DNA of 64,000 bases from Methylobacillus flagellatus_A (GTDB lineage Bacteria; Pseudomonadota; Gammaproteobacteria; Burkholderiales; Methylophilaceae), in NCBI RefSeq assembly GCF_031344055.1, contig NZ_JADBEN010000007.1; one strand, written 5' to 3'. The first letter of the stretch is position 1. Every line of letters begins with the position of its first letter. Made by a program: the position numbers and the translations under genes. Below the pieces are notes generated by a model. The model was given only the letters and a program-made list of their open reading frames with translations, made no database searches and was not told where the DNA came from. Below, one piece after another: positions 27,017 to 35,558 of the stretch.

Positions 27017-27050
27017 AAAAGGCCTTTAAAGTTAATTTAGAGGCCTTTTG
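27017..27050. terminator. Bidirectional terminator between the LLM gene and sodB
   Basis: AAAAGGCCT...AGGCCTTTT forms a stem with U-runs on both strands, between two convergent genes. Confidence 0.88.
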
Positions 27051-27085
27051 AAATTACGTATTAATTAACAAAATACTGCAAGAAT

Positions 27086-27667
27086 TTATCCCTTGAAGTT
27101 GGCGGCTACAAAGTCCCAATTCACGATGTTCCAGAACTCTTCCGCATACTTCGGGCGCGCGTTGCGGTAATCGACGTAATAGGCATGCTCCCAGACGTCG
27201 ATGGTCAGCAACGGGGTCTGGCCCTTGGTCAAGGGAGTTTCGGCGTTGCTGGTGCTTTCCAGGCTCAGGCTGCCGTCCGCGTTCTTGACCAGCCATGCCC
27301 AGCCGGCGCCGAATGTGGTGATGGCTTTTTGCGTGAATTGCTTCTTGAATTCCTCGAAAGAGCCGAACGCCTTGTCGATCGCCGCTGCCAGCTCGCCGGT
27401 GGGCTCGCCGCCGCCGTTAGGCTTGAAGCAATTCCAGTAGAAGGTGTGGTTCCACACCTGGGCTGCATTATTGAAGATGCCGCCGGAGGATTTCTTCACG
27501 ATCTCTTCCAGGCTGGCGTTCTCGAACTCGGTTCCCTGGACCAGGTTGTTAAGGTTGGTCACATAGGCTTGGTGGTGCTTGCCGTAATGAAAGTCGATGG
27601 TCTCGGCCGAAATGACGGGTTCCAAGGCATCCTTGGGGTACGGTAGCGGAGGGAGTTGATGTGCCAT
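27086..27667 (-). CDS. sodB: Superoxide dismutase [Fe]
   Basis: Converts superoxide to peroxide and oxygen in the cytoplasm. It is 193 residues, as for Fe-SODs. Metal ligands are visible in FHYGKHHQAYV (His), AQVWNHTFYWNC (His) and DVWEHAYYVDYRNARPKYAEEFW (Asp and His). The AQVWNHTFYW and FGAGWAWLV patterns favour the iron form. The start at 27667 has AAGGAAT upstream; the open frame to 27766 adds a non-conserved leader. Confidence 0.96.
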   Translation of the reverse strand: MAHQLPPLPYPKDALEPVISAETIDFHYGKHHQAYVTNLNNLVQGTEFENASLEEIVKKSSGGIFNNAAQVWNHTFYWNCFKPNGGGEPTGELAAAIDKAFGSFEEFKKQFTQKAITTFGAGWAWLVKNADGSLSLESTSNAETPLTKGQTPLLTIDVWEHAYYVDYRNARPKYAEEFWNIVNWDFVAANFKG

Positions 27668-27740
27668 GCTTATTCCTTTTTTTGTTAGGTTGATAGGATT
27701 TGGCCGGCATTTTGCCATAAGAAGAAAATGGCTGAGGTAG

Positions 27741-27755
27741 CGCGAATCATTCTCG
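27741..27755 (-). promoter_or_regulatory. Candidate Fur box upstream of sodB
   Basis: CGAGAATGATTCGCG on the minus strand is a 7-1-7 palindrome with one mismatch and the AATGATT core of Fur sites, 74 bases before the sodB ATG. The assignment is by pattern only. Confidence 0.4.
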
Positions 27756-27760
27756 AAATC

Positions 27761-27790
27761 GATCAAGTGCAGCTAGGGCGGCACTTGATC
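27761..27790. terminator. Inverted repeat between thiO and sodB
   Basis: GATCAAGTGC and GCACTTGATC form a perfect ten-base stem with a ten-base loop, 18 bases after the thiO stop. It lacks a T-run, so it may be a Rho-type terminator or a protein site. Confidence 0.5.
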
Positions 27791-27807
27791 GAAAGCTGCG
27801 CTGTGGG

Positions 27808-28893
27808 TTATTTGGGCAATGAGAAGGGAGCCGGGTCGGTCCAGGGCGTTTCGCCGCAGATCAAAGCTGCTACCAGGCTGGCGCTTGCCGGGCCCATGGT
27901 CAGCCCGTAGCGGAAATGTCCGGTATTGAGGTAGAGGTTTTCCACGCCTGGGTGCGGGCCGATCACGGGCAGGTTCTCGGGCGTGCCGGGCCGCAGGCCG
28001 CTCCAGTGCTTGATGATGGGGAGCGCCCCAAGTTCCGGCATCAGGGCTTCGGCCTTGGCGCGGATTTCGTCACGGACGGCATCCGTCACGGATGGATCGA
28101 ACCCGACGTCTTCCAGGGTGCTGCCGGCCAGCAGGTAGCCATCGCGGCGCGGCACCAGGTAGAAATCCTCGCGGAAAACCACGGCGCTGGGGGTGCGTTC
28201 CGGTTTGTAGAGCAATATCTGCCCGCGCATGGGCTTGATCTGCAGCTTGCTGGCCACTTCCTTGAGGAGGTCGAAGCTCCACGCTCCCGAGGTGACGACG
28301 AAGCGGTCTGCCTCCAGCAATTCACCCGCCGTGGTACGCCACGCGGCGAGCCTGGTCACATCGGAGGAAAGTGGCATCAGCTCGGTGTGCTCCAGCAGCC
28401 GCACATCGTTGTTTTCCAGCCATGTGCGCAGGGCATGCATGAGGCAAGGGGGGCGGACCTGGTTGACTTCGGGCAGCCACAGCGCATCTTGCCCGCTGGG
28501 AGATTGCACGCCAAAGTCTTCGGCCCTGGCCGACTCTGCCTTGAGCTGGTAACGGTTACACCAGGCCAGCGCCGCCTCGCGGTCGAATGGCGGCAGCAGC
28601 AGGAAGCCGGAATTGAGCATTTGCGGGTCTATGCCGGTCTCGCTGAACAGGCGTGCGCAGATCTCCGTATACCGCGATGCGCCATAGTGGGTGAGGGTGT
28701 TGACGTGGTCCGAATACATCCATGGCAACAGCGGGAACATGATGCCCGTGCCTGCCCAGGAGGACTCGCCCGATGTCTGGCTTGCGATCTTGTTGCGCTC
28801 GACGATGGTGACCTTGCAGCCGCGGGAAACCAGTTCCATGGCGGTGAGGCAGCCGACGATGCCGCCGCCGGCGATCAGTACGTGCTGGCTCAT
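27808..28893 (-). CDS. thiO: Glycine oxidase ThiO-like FAD-dependent amine oxidase
   Basis: FAD-dependent DAO-family oxidoreductase of 361 residues. The N-terminal dinucleotide motif is VLIAGGGIVGCLTAMELVSRGCKVTIVERN; a substrate-pocket region includes SWAGTGIMFPLLPW; the C-terminal FAD segment includes HWSGLRPGTPENLPVIGPHPG and NTGHFRYGLTMGPASA. This is typical of ThiO glycine oxidase, which makes the iminoglycine for thiamine thiazole synthesis, but no thi genes are adjacent and a D-amino-acid oxidase role is possible. Confidence 0.82.
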   Translation of the reverse strand: MSQHVLIAGGGIVGCLTAMELVSRGCKVTIVERNKIASQTSGESSWAGTGIMFPLLPWMYSDHVNTLTHYGASRYTEICARLFSETGIDPQMLNSGFLLLPPFDREAALAWCNRYQLKAESARAEDFGVQSPSGQDALWLPEVNQVRPPCLMHALRTWLENNDVRLLEHTELMPLSSDVTRLAAWRTTAGELLEADRFVVTSGAWSFDLLKEVASKLQIKPMRGQILLYKPERTPSAVVFREDFYLVPRRDGYLLAGSTLEDVGFDPSVTDAVRDEIRAKAEALMPELGALPIIKHWSGLRPGTPENLPVIGPHPGVENLYLNTGHFRYGLTMGPASASLVAALICGETPWTDPAPFSLPK

Positions 28894-29021
28894 GATGTGT
28901 GCTTCCGGGAGATGGGAGTATGGAGGCGGCTAGGCTGGAATAAATTAATCACGCAAAAATTATGCCGACTTTGCCGGCATATCCTTTATTCAGGGAACAT
29001 TCCCTTTTATACTTGGCACAT

Positions 29022-30020
29022 ATGGGAATTTCCAAGTTAAAGACGAGCAATAGCGCAACCGCACCACTGCAACTTGCGCGCGAGGTCTTGTCCATCGAGG
29101 CGCGGGAAGTGCAGGCATTGGCCGAGCGCCTGGATGAGAACTTCGTCAACGCAGTCGAGCTTATTTTACAATGCCGGGGCCGAGTTGTCGTGACCGGCAT
29201 CGGCAAGTCCGGGCATATCGGCAACAAGATCGCCGCCACGTTGGCCAGTACCGGCACGCCGGCTTTTTTCATGCATCCCGCCGAGGCGAGCCACGGCGAT
29301 CTGGGCATGATCACCCGGGATGACGTGGTGATCGCCCTGTCCAATTCCGGCGAGGCGGATGAACTGCTGGCGCTGTTGCCGCCCTTGAAGCGCATCGGCG
29401 CCCCCATCATCAGCATCTCGGGCAACCGCCACTCGACCCTGTCCAAGGCGGCGGCGATTTTCCTCGATGCCCAAGTATCGCAGGAGGCCTGTCCGCTGGG
29501 GCTCGCCCCCACGGCGAGCACGACCGCAGCGCTGGCGCTGGGCGATGCCCTGGCCGTGACCTTGCTGGACCAGCGCGGGTTCTCGCGCGAGGATTTTGCA
29601 TTGGCCCATCCTGGTGGCTCGATCGGGCGGCGCTTGCTGCTGCATGTGCAGGACATCATGCGCAGCGGAAACGACATCCCCGGCATACCAAGCAGCAGCA
29701 GCCTCAAGGACGGCCTGCTGGAAATGTCGCGCAAGGGGCTGGGCATGACCGCGGTGCTGGATGCGGCAGGCAAGCCGGTCGGCATATTCACGGACGGCGA
29801 CCTGCGCCGGGCTTTCGAAGCCGGGATCGACATCCACGGCACCAGAATGGGCGACGTCATGCATGAACATCCACAGGTCATTGCCCCGGAACAGCTGGCG
29901 GTCGATGCCGTGGCTTTGATGGAGCAATATTCAATAAGCAGCCTGCTGGTCGTCGACCGGCAGGGCAACCTGGTCGGCGCACTCAATATGCACGACTTAC
30001 TCATGGCAAAGGTGGTTTAG
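29022..30020 (+). CDS. kdsD: Arabinose-5-phosphate isomerase KdsD
   Basis: Converts ribulose 5-phosphate to arabinose 5-phosphate, the first step to KDO for lipopolysaccharide. At 332 residues, it has a SIS domain (VVVTGIGKSGHIGNKIAATLASTGTPAFFMHPAEASHGDLGMI, residues about 45-180) and two CBS repeats (residues about 205-325). I chose ATG 29022 (MGISKLKTSN), the usual family start; the open frame begins 60 bases earlier. First gene of the KDO/Lpt operon. Confidence 0.95.
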   Translation: MGISKLKTSNSATAPLQLAREVLSIEAREVQALAERLDENFVNAVELILQCRGRVVVTGIGKSGHIGNKIAATLASTGTPAFFMHPAEASHGDLGMITRDDVVIALSNSGEADELLALLPPLKRIGAPIISISGNRHSTLSKAAAIFLDAQVSQEACPLGLAPTASTTAALALGDALAVTLLDQRGFSREDFALAHPGGSIGRRLLLHVQDIMRSGNDIPGIPSSSSLKDGLLEMSRKGLGMTAVLDAAGKPVGIFTDGDLRRAFEAGIDIHGTRMGDVMHEHPQVIAPEQLAVDAVALMEQYSISSLLVVDRQGNLVGALNMHDLLMAKVV

Positions 30021-30023
30021 AAG

Positions 30024-30548
30024 TTGATTTCCTTAGAAGAACGCGCAAAGCGCATCAAGATTGCAGTGTTTGACGTTGACGGTGTCCTGACCAATGGCGG
30101 CTTGATGCTGGGGGATGACGGGCTGGAATACAAGGTGTTCCATTCCCAGGACGGCCTGGGAATGAAGATGCTCAAGCATACCGGCGTCCGCATGGCCTAT
30201 ATCACGGGCCGCAAGTCCAACGTGGTGGTGAAGCGCGCCGAGAATACCGGCGTGCAGATCATCTACCAGGGCATAGACGACAAGCTCGAGGCTTTCAACG
30301 ACTTGCTCGAGAAGCAGGGAGTGTCCGCCGAGGAATGCCTGTTCATGGGGGACGACGTGATCGACATTCCGCCCATGCGCCGTGCCGGGCTGGCGATCAC
30401 CGTGCCGCATGCGATGCCGCTGGTGAAGGAGTATGCCCATTACACCACAGAGCGCCAGGCCGGGTTCGGCGCCGTGCGCGAAGTCTGCGAACTGCTCATG
30501 AAGGCGCAAGGCACCTTCGATGCGCAAATGGCGCCTTATTTAAAGTAA
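30024..30548 (+). CDS. kdsC: KDO-8-phosphate phosphatase KdsC
   Basis: HAD-family phosphatase releasing phosphate from KDO 8-phosphate. It is 174 residues with the nucleophile motif AVFDVDGVLTNG, the TGRKSNVV motif and the acidic motif LFMGDDVIDIPPMRRAGLAI; it has no cap domain, so it should form the tetramer typical of KdsC. Translation appears to start at TTG, three bases after the kdsD stop. Confidence 0.95.
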   Translation: MISLEERAKRIKIAVFDVDGVLTNGGLMLGDDGLEYKVFHSQDGLGMKMLKHTGVRMAYITGRKSNVVVKRAENTGVQIIYQGIDDKLEAFNDLLEKQGVSAEECLFMGDDVIDIPPMRRAGLAITVPHAMPLVKEYAHYTTERQAGFGAVREVCELLMKAQGTFDAQMAPYLK

Positions 30549-30557
30549 ATACGAGAT

Positions 30558-31271
30558 ATGCAAGGACGTAGCAATACCATCCTGTTTCCGCTTGCCGTAC
30601 TCGGGCTGCTGGCCCTGATTACGCTGTGGATCGACCGCACGGTGCAGCCGCCGGAGCTGCGCGTGGATGGGACGACGCGTCACGACCCCGATTACATCCT
30701 GAACAATTTCGTCACGACCAAGACGGATGCGACAGGGTCGATCAGCCACATCCTCAAGGCTTCTGAAATGCGGCATTACCCGGACGACGATACTACCGAG
30801 CTGGAAAACCCGCATTTCACCCAGTTTGGGGTGGGCAAGCCCACCACGACGATAGAGGGCAAGCGCGGACATGTGTCCAGCAAGGGCGATGTCGTGGAGT
30901 TCCGCGATGATGTGCGCGTGGTGCGGCCGGCGTTCGGCGACCGGCAGGAAATGACGCTGACGACGGAATATCTGCGCGTGGAACCGGATAGCGAGATTGC
31001 ATCGACCGACCAGCCTGTGGTGATTACCCAGGGGCCGAAAAGCGTGGTGCGCGCGGTCGGGATGGTCTATGACAAGAAAAACCAGACCATCCAGCTCAAC
31101 AAGCGGGTGCGCAGCCATTATGAGCGTCCGGCCGCCGGCAAGCGCACGAGCAGCAAGCCAAAAGCGGCAAGCAAGACCAAGCAGGTGGCAGCCAAGCCTG
31201 CGGCTTCCAAGAACAGCAAGACGACATCCGGTAACAGCAACAATGCCAAGCAGCCCACTAAAACCAAGTAG
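30558..31271 (+). CDS. lptC: LPS export ABC transporter periplasmic protein LptC
   Basis: Bitopic inner-membrane protein that passes LPS from LptBFG to LptA. One N-terminal membrane helix (ILFPLAVLGLLALITLWI, residues 8-25) precedes a periplasmic beta-jellyroll (residues about 40-180). It is 237 residues, longer than usual because of a low-complexity Lys/Ala/Ser tail of about 48 residues (GKRTSSKPKAASKTK and onward). It is followed by lptA and lptB. Confidence 0.92.
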   Translation: MQGRSNTILFPLAVLGLLALITLWIDRTVQPPELRVDGTTRHDPDYILNNFVTTKTDATGSISHILKASEMRHYPDDDTTELENPHFTQFGVGKPTTTIEGKRGHVSSKGDVVEFRDDVRVVRPAFGDRQEMTLTTEYLRVEPDSEIASTDQPVVITQGPKSVVRAVGMVYDKKNQTIQLNKRVRSHYERPAAGKRTSSKPKAASKTKQVAAKPAASKNSKTTSGNSNNAKQPTKTK

Positions 31272-31296
31272 AACGACATTCTTCAGCGGAGACCCT

Positions 31297-31836
31297 ATGC
31301 GCAACCTGCGTTATTCATTATTGCTTGCCATGTTGGCCGGCATGCTGTCTGCAACGGCACATGCCGAAAAGGCCGACCGGGAAAAGCCGATCGAGCTGGA
31401 GGCCGACTCGGTGCAGGTCAATGATGCCAAGAAGACCAGCACCTATACCGGCAACGTCATCCTGACCCAGGGCACGCTGGTGATCCGCGGCGACAGGCTG
31501 ATCGTGCGCGAGGACAAGGAGGGATTCCAGCACAGCACGTCCTACGGCAATCCCACCACCTTTAGGCAGAAGCGCGACGGCAAGAACGAATACATGGAGG
31601 GCAGCGCCCAGCGGATAGAGTATGATGGACGCATGGACAAGGTGCAGCTGTTTACCAAGGCATGGGTCAAGCGCGGCGAGGATATCGTGCATGGGGACTA
31701 CATCATGTATGACGCCAATGCCGAATATGCGGAAGTCATCAGCGGCGGCTCGCAAGCGGCGACACCTGCAACACCTACTGGCCGAGTGCGTGCCATTATC
31801 CAGCCCAAGAAGAAACCCGCGGCAGAAACTCCCTGA
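31297..31836 (+). CDS. lptA: LPS transport periplasmic protein LptA
   Basis: Periplasmic bridge of the LPS exporter, 179 residues. Signal peptide MRNLRYSLLLAMLAGMLSATAHA, then the OstA-like jellyroll beginning KPIELEADSVQVNDAKKTSTYTG and containing GTLVIRGDRLIVRED and VHGDYIMYDANAEYAEV. The C-terminus is a short Thr/Pro/Lys-rich tail. The start at 31297 opens the signal peptide; the same frame is open upstream into lptC, which is not coding in this phase. Confidence 0.94.
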   Translation: MRNLRYSLLLAMLAGMLSATAHAEKADREKPIELEADSVQVNDAKKTSTYTGNVILTQGTLVIRGDRLIVREDKEGFQHSTSYGNPTTFRQKRDGKNEYMEGSAQRIEYDGRMDKVQLFTKAWVKRGEDIVHGDYIMYDANAEYAEVISGGSQAATPATPTGRVRAIIQPKKKPAAETP

Positions 31837-31921
31837 GCTCGATGGCTATTGGAGGGCCTGTGCTTGATGCAGGCCGAAGCAACTGCGCTTTATAGAGACG
31901 GCATCGATAGATATTGCATAA

Positions 31922-32644
31922 ATGAGTGAATTGATCGTAGAAAGCTTACGCAAGAAATACAAGTCGCGCACCGTGGTGCAGGATATTTCCCTGCAGCTCA
32001 ACAGCGGCGAGGTGGTCGGGCTGCTCGGGCCGAACGGCGCGGGCAAGACCACTAGTTTCTACATGATGGTGGGCCTGGTGCCACTCGATGGCGGACGCAT
32101 ATTGCTGGACGGCAAGGACCTGAGCCGGATGCCCATACACCAGCGGGCGCGCATGGGCCTGGCCTATCTGCCGCAGGAGCCGTCGATCTTCCGCAAGATG
32201 ACCGTGACGGAAAACATCCAGGCTATCCTCGAATTGCAGAACATGACGGCCGAGCAGCAGAAGGAACAGCTTGAATCCCTACTGCAGGAGCTCCATATCA
32301 CCCATATACGCAACAACATGGCGGTAAGCCTTTCGGGCGGCGAGCGCCGCCGGGTGGAAATTGCCCGATGTCTGGCGACCAACCCCAGCTTCATCCTGCT
32401 GGACGAGCCGTTTGCCGGGATTGACCCGATTGCCGTGCTGGACATCCAGAAGATCGTGCGTTTCCTGACCGAGCGCAATATCGGGGTACTGATCACGGAC
32501 CATAATGTCCGTGAAACATTGGGCATATGCGATCGCGCCTATATCGTGAATGAAGGCCGGGTATTCGCATCGGGGAAGCCCAGCGAGATCATACATAACG
32601 AAAGTGTAAGAGAAGTTTACTTGGGCAAGGATTTCCGCCTGTAG
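31922..32644 (+). CDS. lptB: LPS export ABC transporter ATP-binding protein LptB
   Basis: ATPase driving LPS extraction with LptFG, 240 residues. Walker A GLLGPNGAGKTTSFYMMVG, Q-loop YLPQEPSIFRKMTV, signature VSLSGGERRRVEIARCLA, Walker B FILLDEPFAGIDPIA and H-loop LITDHNVRETLGICDRAYI are all intact. It stands 85 bases after lptA and 19 before rpoN, the common order in beta- and gammaproteobacteria. Confidence 0.97.
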   Translation: MSELIVESLRKKYKSRTVVQDISLQLNSGEVVGLLGPNGAGKTTSFYMMVGLVPLDGGRILLDGKDLSRMPIHQRARMGLAYLPQEPSIFRKMTVTENIQAILELQNMTAEQQKEQLESLLQELHITHIRNNMAVSLSGGERRRVEIARCLATNPSFILLDEPFAGIDPIAVLDIQKIVRFLTERNIGVLITDHNVRETLGICDRAYIVNEGRVFASGKPSEIIHNESVREVYLGKDFRL

Positions 32645-32663
32645 TCAACGCAGAATTAGAGAG

Positions 32664-34130
32664 ATGAAACAAAGCCTACAGCTAAAATTTTCCCAAAACC
32701 TGGCATTGACGCCGCAGTTGCAGCAGTCGATCAAGCTGTTGCAGCTGTCTTCACAGGAACTCAACCAGGAGCTGGAATCGCTGCTGCAGGCCAACCCCTT
32801 GCTGGAGCGCGTAGACGGCCCGGACGGCGCTGCCGAGATGTCCGAAAGCTACAGCCCTGCTCCGGATGCCGCGGTCGCCGCCCCCGCCAGCGAGGCGCCT
32901 GCGCCAGCCAGCGAGGAGTTGCCGCGCGTTGACGAATTCGGCGGCGGGGACGATTACTTCGAATCTTTCCAGGGCAGCAACCGTTGGGAGGAAGGCGGCG
33001 CCAACAATGACGACGATAATGATTTCAGCTTCCAGGAAGCGGTCAACCTCACCCTGCGCGAGCACCTATTGAGCCAGATCAAGCTGCTGCCGTTGTCCGA
33101 ACGCGACCAGACCTTGGCAATGGTGCTGGTGGACGCCATCAACGACGATGGCTACCTCGAGCAGTCGCTGGAAGAGCTGGCCGAGCTGCTGCCGGAAGAG
33201 CTCGAAATCGACCTGCTCGAACTCGAAACCGCGCTCAAGCATATCCAGAACCTGGATCCGCCCGGCATTGGCGCCCGCAACCTTGCGGAGTGCCTGGCAT
33301 TGCAACTGCGCGCCCTGCCCGCAGAAACGCCTTTTGTTGATCTGGCGATCAAGGTTGCAGAGCAACACTTGCCTTTGCTGGCGAGCCGCGATTACACGCG
33401 CCTGCGCAAGCTGCTGCATTGCGACGACGACGTCCTGAAAACGGTGCAGCAGCTGGTGACCCAGCTCAACCCGCGCCCGGGCGGCGAGTTCAGCCATATC
33501 ACCTCGGATCATTACATCCAGCACGAAATCGTGGTGAAGAAGGTCAAGGGTATCTGGATCGCCAGCCTCAATGACGAAGTGGTGCCCAAGCTGCGCATCA
33601 ACCAGCTTTATGCCGGCATCCTGAAACGTAATCGCGATAGCTCCAGTCAATACCTCATGAGCCAGATGCAGGAAGCGAAATGGATGATCAAGAACATCCA
33701 GCAGCGTTTTTCCACCATCCTGCGCGTGTCGCAGGCGATTGTGGACAGGCAGCGCAACTTCTTTGAGCATGGCGAAGTCGCCATGCGTCCGCTGGTGCTG
33801 CGCGAGATCGCCGACGAGTTGGGCCTGCATGAATCCACCGTGTCGCGCGTGACGACGCGAAAGTACATGCTCACACCGCGCGGCGTGTACGAGTTGAAGT
33901 ATTTCTTCGGCAGCCATGTTGCGACGGAGTCTGGCGGTGCTTGCTCCGCCACGGCGATCCGCGCGTTGATCAAGCAGATGGTGAGCGAGGAAAACCCGAA
34001 GAAGCCGCTGTCTGACAACCAGATTACCGACATCCTCGGCAAACAAGGCATAGTTGTTGCAAGAAGAACCATAGCGAAATACCGCGAGTCTCTACAGATA
34101 CCCGCGGCCAACCAGCGCAAGTCGCTTTGA
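32664..34130 (+). CDS. rpoN: RNA polymerase sigma-54 factor RpoN
   Basis: Alternative sigma factor for -24/-12 promoters that need AAA+ activators. It is 488 residues. Region I is the Gln/Leu-rich start MKQSLQLKFSQNLALTPQLQQSIKLLQLSS; region II is acidic and Ala-rich (residues about 50-110); the core-binding domain follows; the C-terminus has the HTH (LGLHESTVSRVTTRKYMLTPRGVYELKYFF) and the RpoN box VVARRTIAKYRESL. It lies between lptB and hpf, as usual. Confidence 0.97.
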   Translation: MKQSLQLKFSQNLALTPQLQQSIKLLQLSSQELNQELESLLQANPLLERVDGPDGAAEMSESYSPAPDAAVAAPASEAPAPASEELPRVDEFGGGDDYFESFQGSNRWEEGGANNDDDNDFSFQEAVNLTLREHLLSQIKLLPLSERDQTLAMVLVDAINDDGYLEQSLEELAELLPEELEIDLLELETALKHIQNLDPPGIGARNLAECLALQLRALPAETPFVDLAIKVAEQHLPLLASRDYTRLRKLLHCDDDVLKTVQQLVTQLNPRPGGEFSHITSDHYIQHEIVVKKVKGIWIASLNDEVVPKLRINQLYAGILKRNRDSSSQYLMSQMQEAKWMIKNIQQRFSTILRVSQAIVDRQRNFFEHGEVAMRPLVLREIADELGLHESTVSRVTTRKYMLTPRGVYELKYFFGSHVATESGGACSATAIRALIKQMVSEENPKKPLSDNQITDILGKQGIVVARRTIAKYRESLQIPAANQRKSL

Positions 34131-34159
34131 TTTGCGCGTTTTCAAGTAAGGAGAGCGTT

Positions 34160-34486
34160 ATGAATTTGCACCTGACCGGACATCACCTCGACGTTACCCC
34201 AGCCCTGCGCGAATATGTGCAGTCCAAGCTGGCCCGACTCAGCAATCACTTTGACCATGTGATTGACCTCAAGGTCACGCTGAGCGTGGAGAAACTGGTG
34301 CAAAAGGCGGAAGCCACCCTGCATGTGCCGGGCAACGACCTGCACGCGGAATGCGGGGCGGAAAGCATGTACAGCGCGATTGACTCGCTGGCGGACAAGC
34401 TGGACCGCCAGGTGGTGAAGCATAAGGAAAAAGTCAGCAACCACAACCAGGCATCCGGAGGTCTGAAGCACCAGGCGGTCGAGTAA
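34160..34486 (+). CDS. hpf: Ribosome hibernation promoting factor HPF
   Basis: Ribosome-associated inhibitor of the short YhbH/HPF type, 108 residues, promoting hibernating ribosome dimers. It begins MNLHLTGHHLDVTPALREYVQSKL and has the conserved ALHVP-like strand ATLHVPGNDLHAE and SMYSAIDSLADKLDRQVVKHKEK. The ATG at 34160 is spaced from TAAGGAGAG; the frame is open back to 34127 inside rpoN. Confidence 0.94.
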   Translation: MNLHLTGHHLDVTPALREYVQSKLARLSNHFDHVIDLKVTLSVEKLVQKAEATLHVPGNDLHAECGAESMYSAIDSLADKLDRQVVKHKEKVSNHNQASGGLKHQAVE

Positions 34487-34498
34487 CCTCCTCGTGAA

Positions 34499-34557
34499 AT
34501 GCTGCAAAAGAGTGCCAAGTCTGTTTTTCATGCATGGATTTGGCGCTCTTGCAGCAT
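34499..34557 (+). terminator. Long hairpin between hpf and hprK
   Basis: ATGCTGCAAAAGAGTGCCAAGTC pairs with GATTTGGCGCTCTTGCAGCAT (about 20 paired bases with one or two mismatches) around a 15-base loop containing TTTTT. It is the only content of the 109-base gap where betaproteobacteria often carry ptsN. It may terminate or process the rpoN-hpf message. Confidence 0.55.
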
Positions 34558-34595
34558 ATCCTTCCGCTTGTTCATTCCCAAGGTATTAAGCACAC

Positions 34596-35555
34596 ATGGC
34601 TGAAATCAGTGTTACCCAGCTTTACAAGGATACGCGCCGCAAGCTCAAGCTGAAATGGGTAGCAGGGTTAGCCGGCGGCGATAACCCCCTGACCAGTGAA
34701 ACCGTGACCAAGCCGTCCCTGGCGCTGGTTGGTCACCTGAATTTCGTGCATCCCAACCGCGTGCAGGTGCTGGGGTGCGCAGAGATGGATTATTTGCGCA
34801 GCCTCAAGGCGCGAGAATTGTTCCAGGCCATCAAAAACCTGTTCTCAGCCGACTTGGCGGCCATTATCGTGGCCAATGGCGAAGAAGCGCCAGACGAACT
34901 GGTGGCCGCCTCCGACGAGTTCAGCACCCCATTGTTTACCTCCCCCTTGCGCAGCCCCGGCCTCATGGATGTATTGAGCCACTATCTTGCCCAGGCCGTG
35001 GCGGTATCGGAAAGCCTGCACGGCGTGTTCATGGAAGTGCAGGGCTTCGGCCTCATGATCAAGGGCACCCCGGCGATCGGCAAGAGCGAGCTGGCGCTGG
35101 AGCTGATTTCCCGCGGGCACCGCCTGGTTGCCGACGATATCGTCGATTTCTACCGTATCGCCCCTGACCGGCTCGAAGGGCGTTGCCCGCCGCTGCTGCA
35201 GGATTTCCTCGAGGTGCGCGGCCTGGGCGTACTCAATATCCGTGCCTTGTTCGGCGACAACGCCGTCAAGCCGACCAAGCCGCTCGACTTGATCGTGCAA
35301 CTGGAAATGGCCGATACCATGGTGCCGCTGGACCGGCTCAAGATCAAATCCCAGCATGAAAAAATCCTTGAGGTCAAAATTCCCAAGGTCGTGATCCCGG
35401 TGGCCGCCGGGCGCAATATCGCCGTGCTGGTGGAGGTGGCCGTGCGCAACCACATGCTGCTGCTGCGCGGCATTAACGGCACCAAGCAGTTCATGCAGCG
35501 CCAGCACCGAGAAATGGCGCGTACTTCCCGGAAACTCAAGCCAGAGGCGGAATAG
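34596..35555 (+). CDS. hprK: HPr kinase/phosphorylase
   Basis: Phosphorylates and dephosphorylates Ser46 of HPr. It is 319 residues, with an N-terminal regulatory domain (residues 1-130) and a C-terminal kinase with Walker A KGTPAIGKSELALELI, then RGHRLVADDIVDF and the family signature LEVRGLGVLNIRALFG. Three bases before rapZ, in the PTS cluster. Its target HPr (Ser46 intact) is encoded 1.3 kb downstream. Confidence 0.96.
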   Translation: MAEISVTQLYKDTRRKLKLKWVAGLAGGDNPLTSETVTKPSLALVGHLNFVHPNRVQVLGCAEMDYLRSLKARELFQAIKNLFSADLAAIIVANGEEAPDELVAASDEFSTPLFTSPLRSPGLMDVLSHYLAQAVAVSESLHGVFMEVQGFGLMIKGTPAIGKSELALELISRGHRLVADDIVDFYRIAPDRLEGRCPPLLQDFLEVRGLGVLNIRALFGDNAVKPTKPLDLIVQLEMADTMVPLDRLKIKSQHEKILEVKIPKVVIPVAAGRNIAVLVEVAVRNHMLLLRGINGTKQFMQRQHREMARTSRKLKPEAE

Positions 35556-35558
35556 GCC

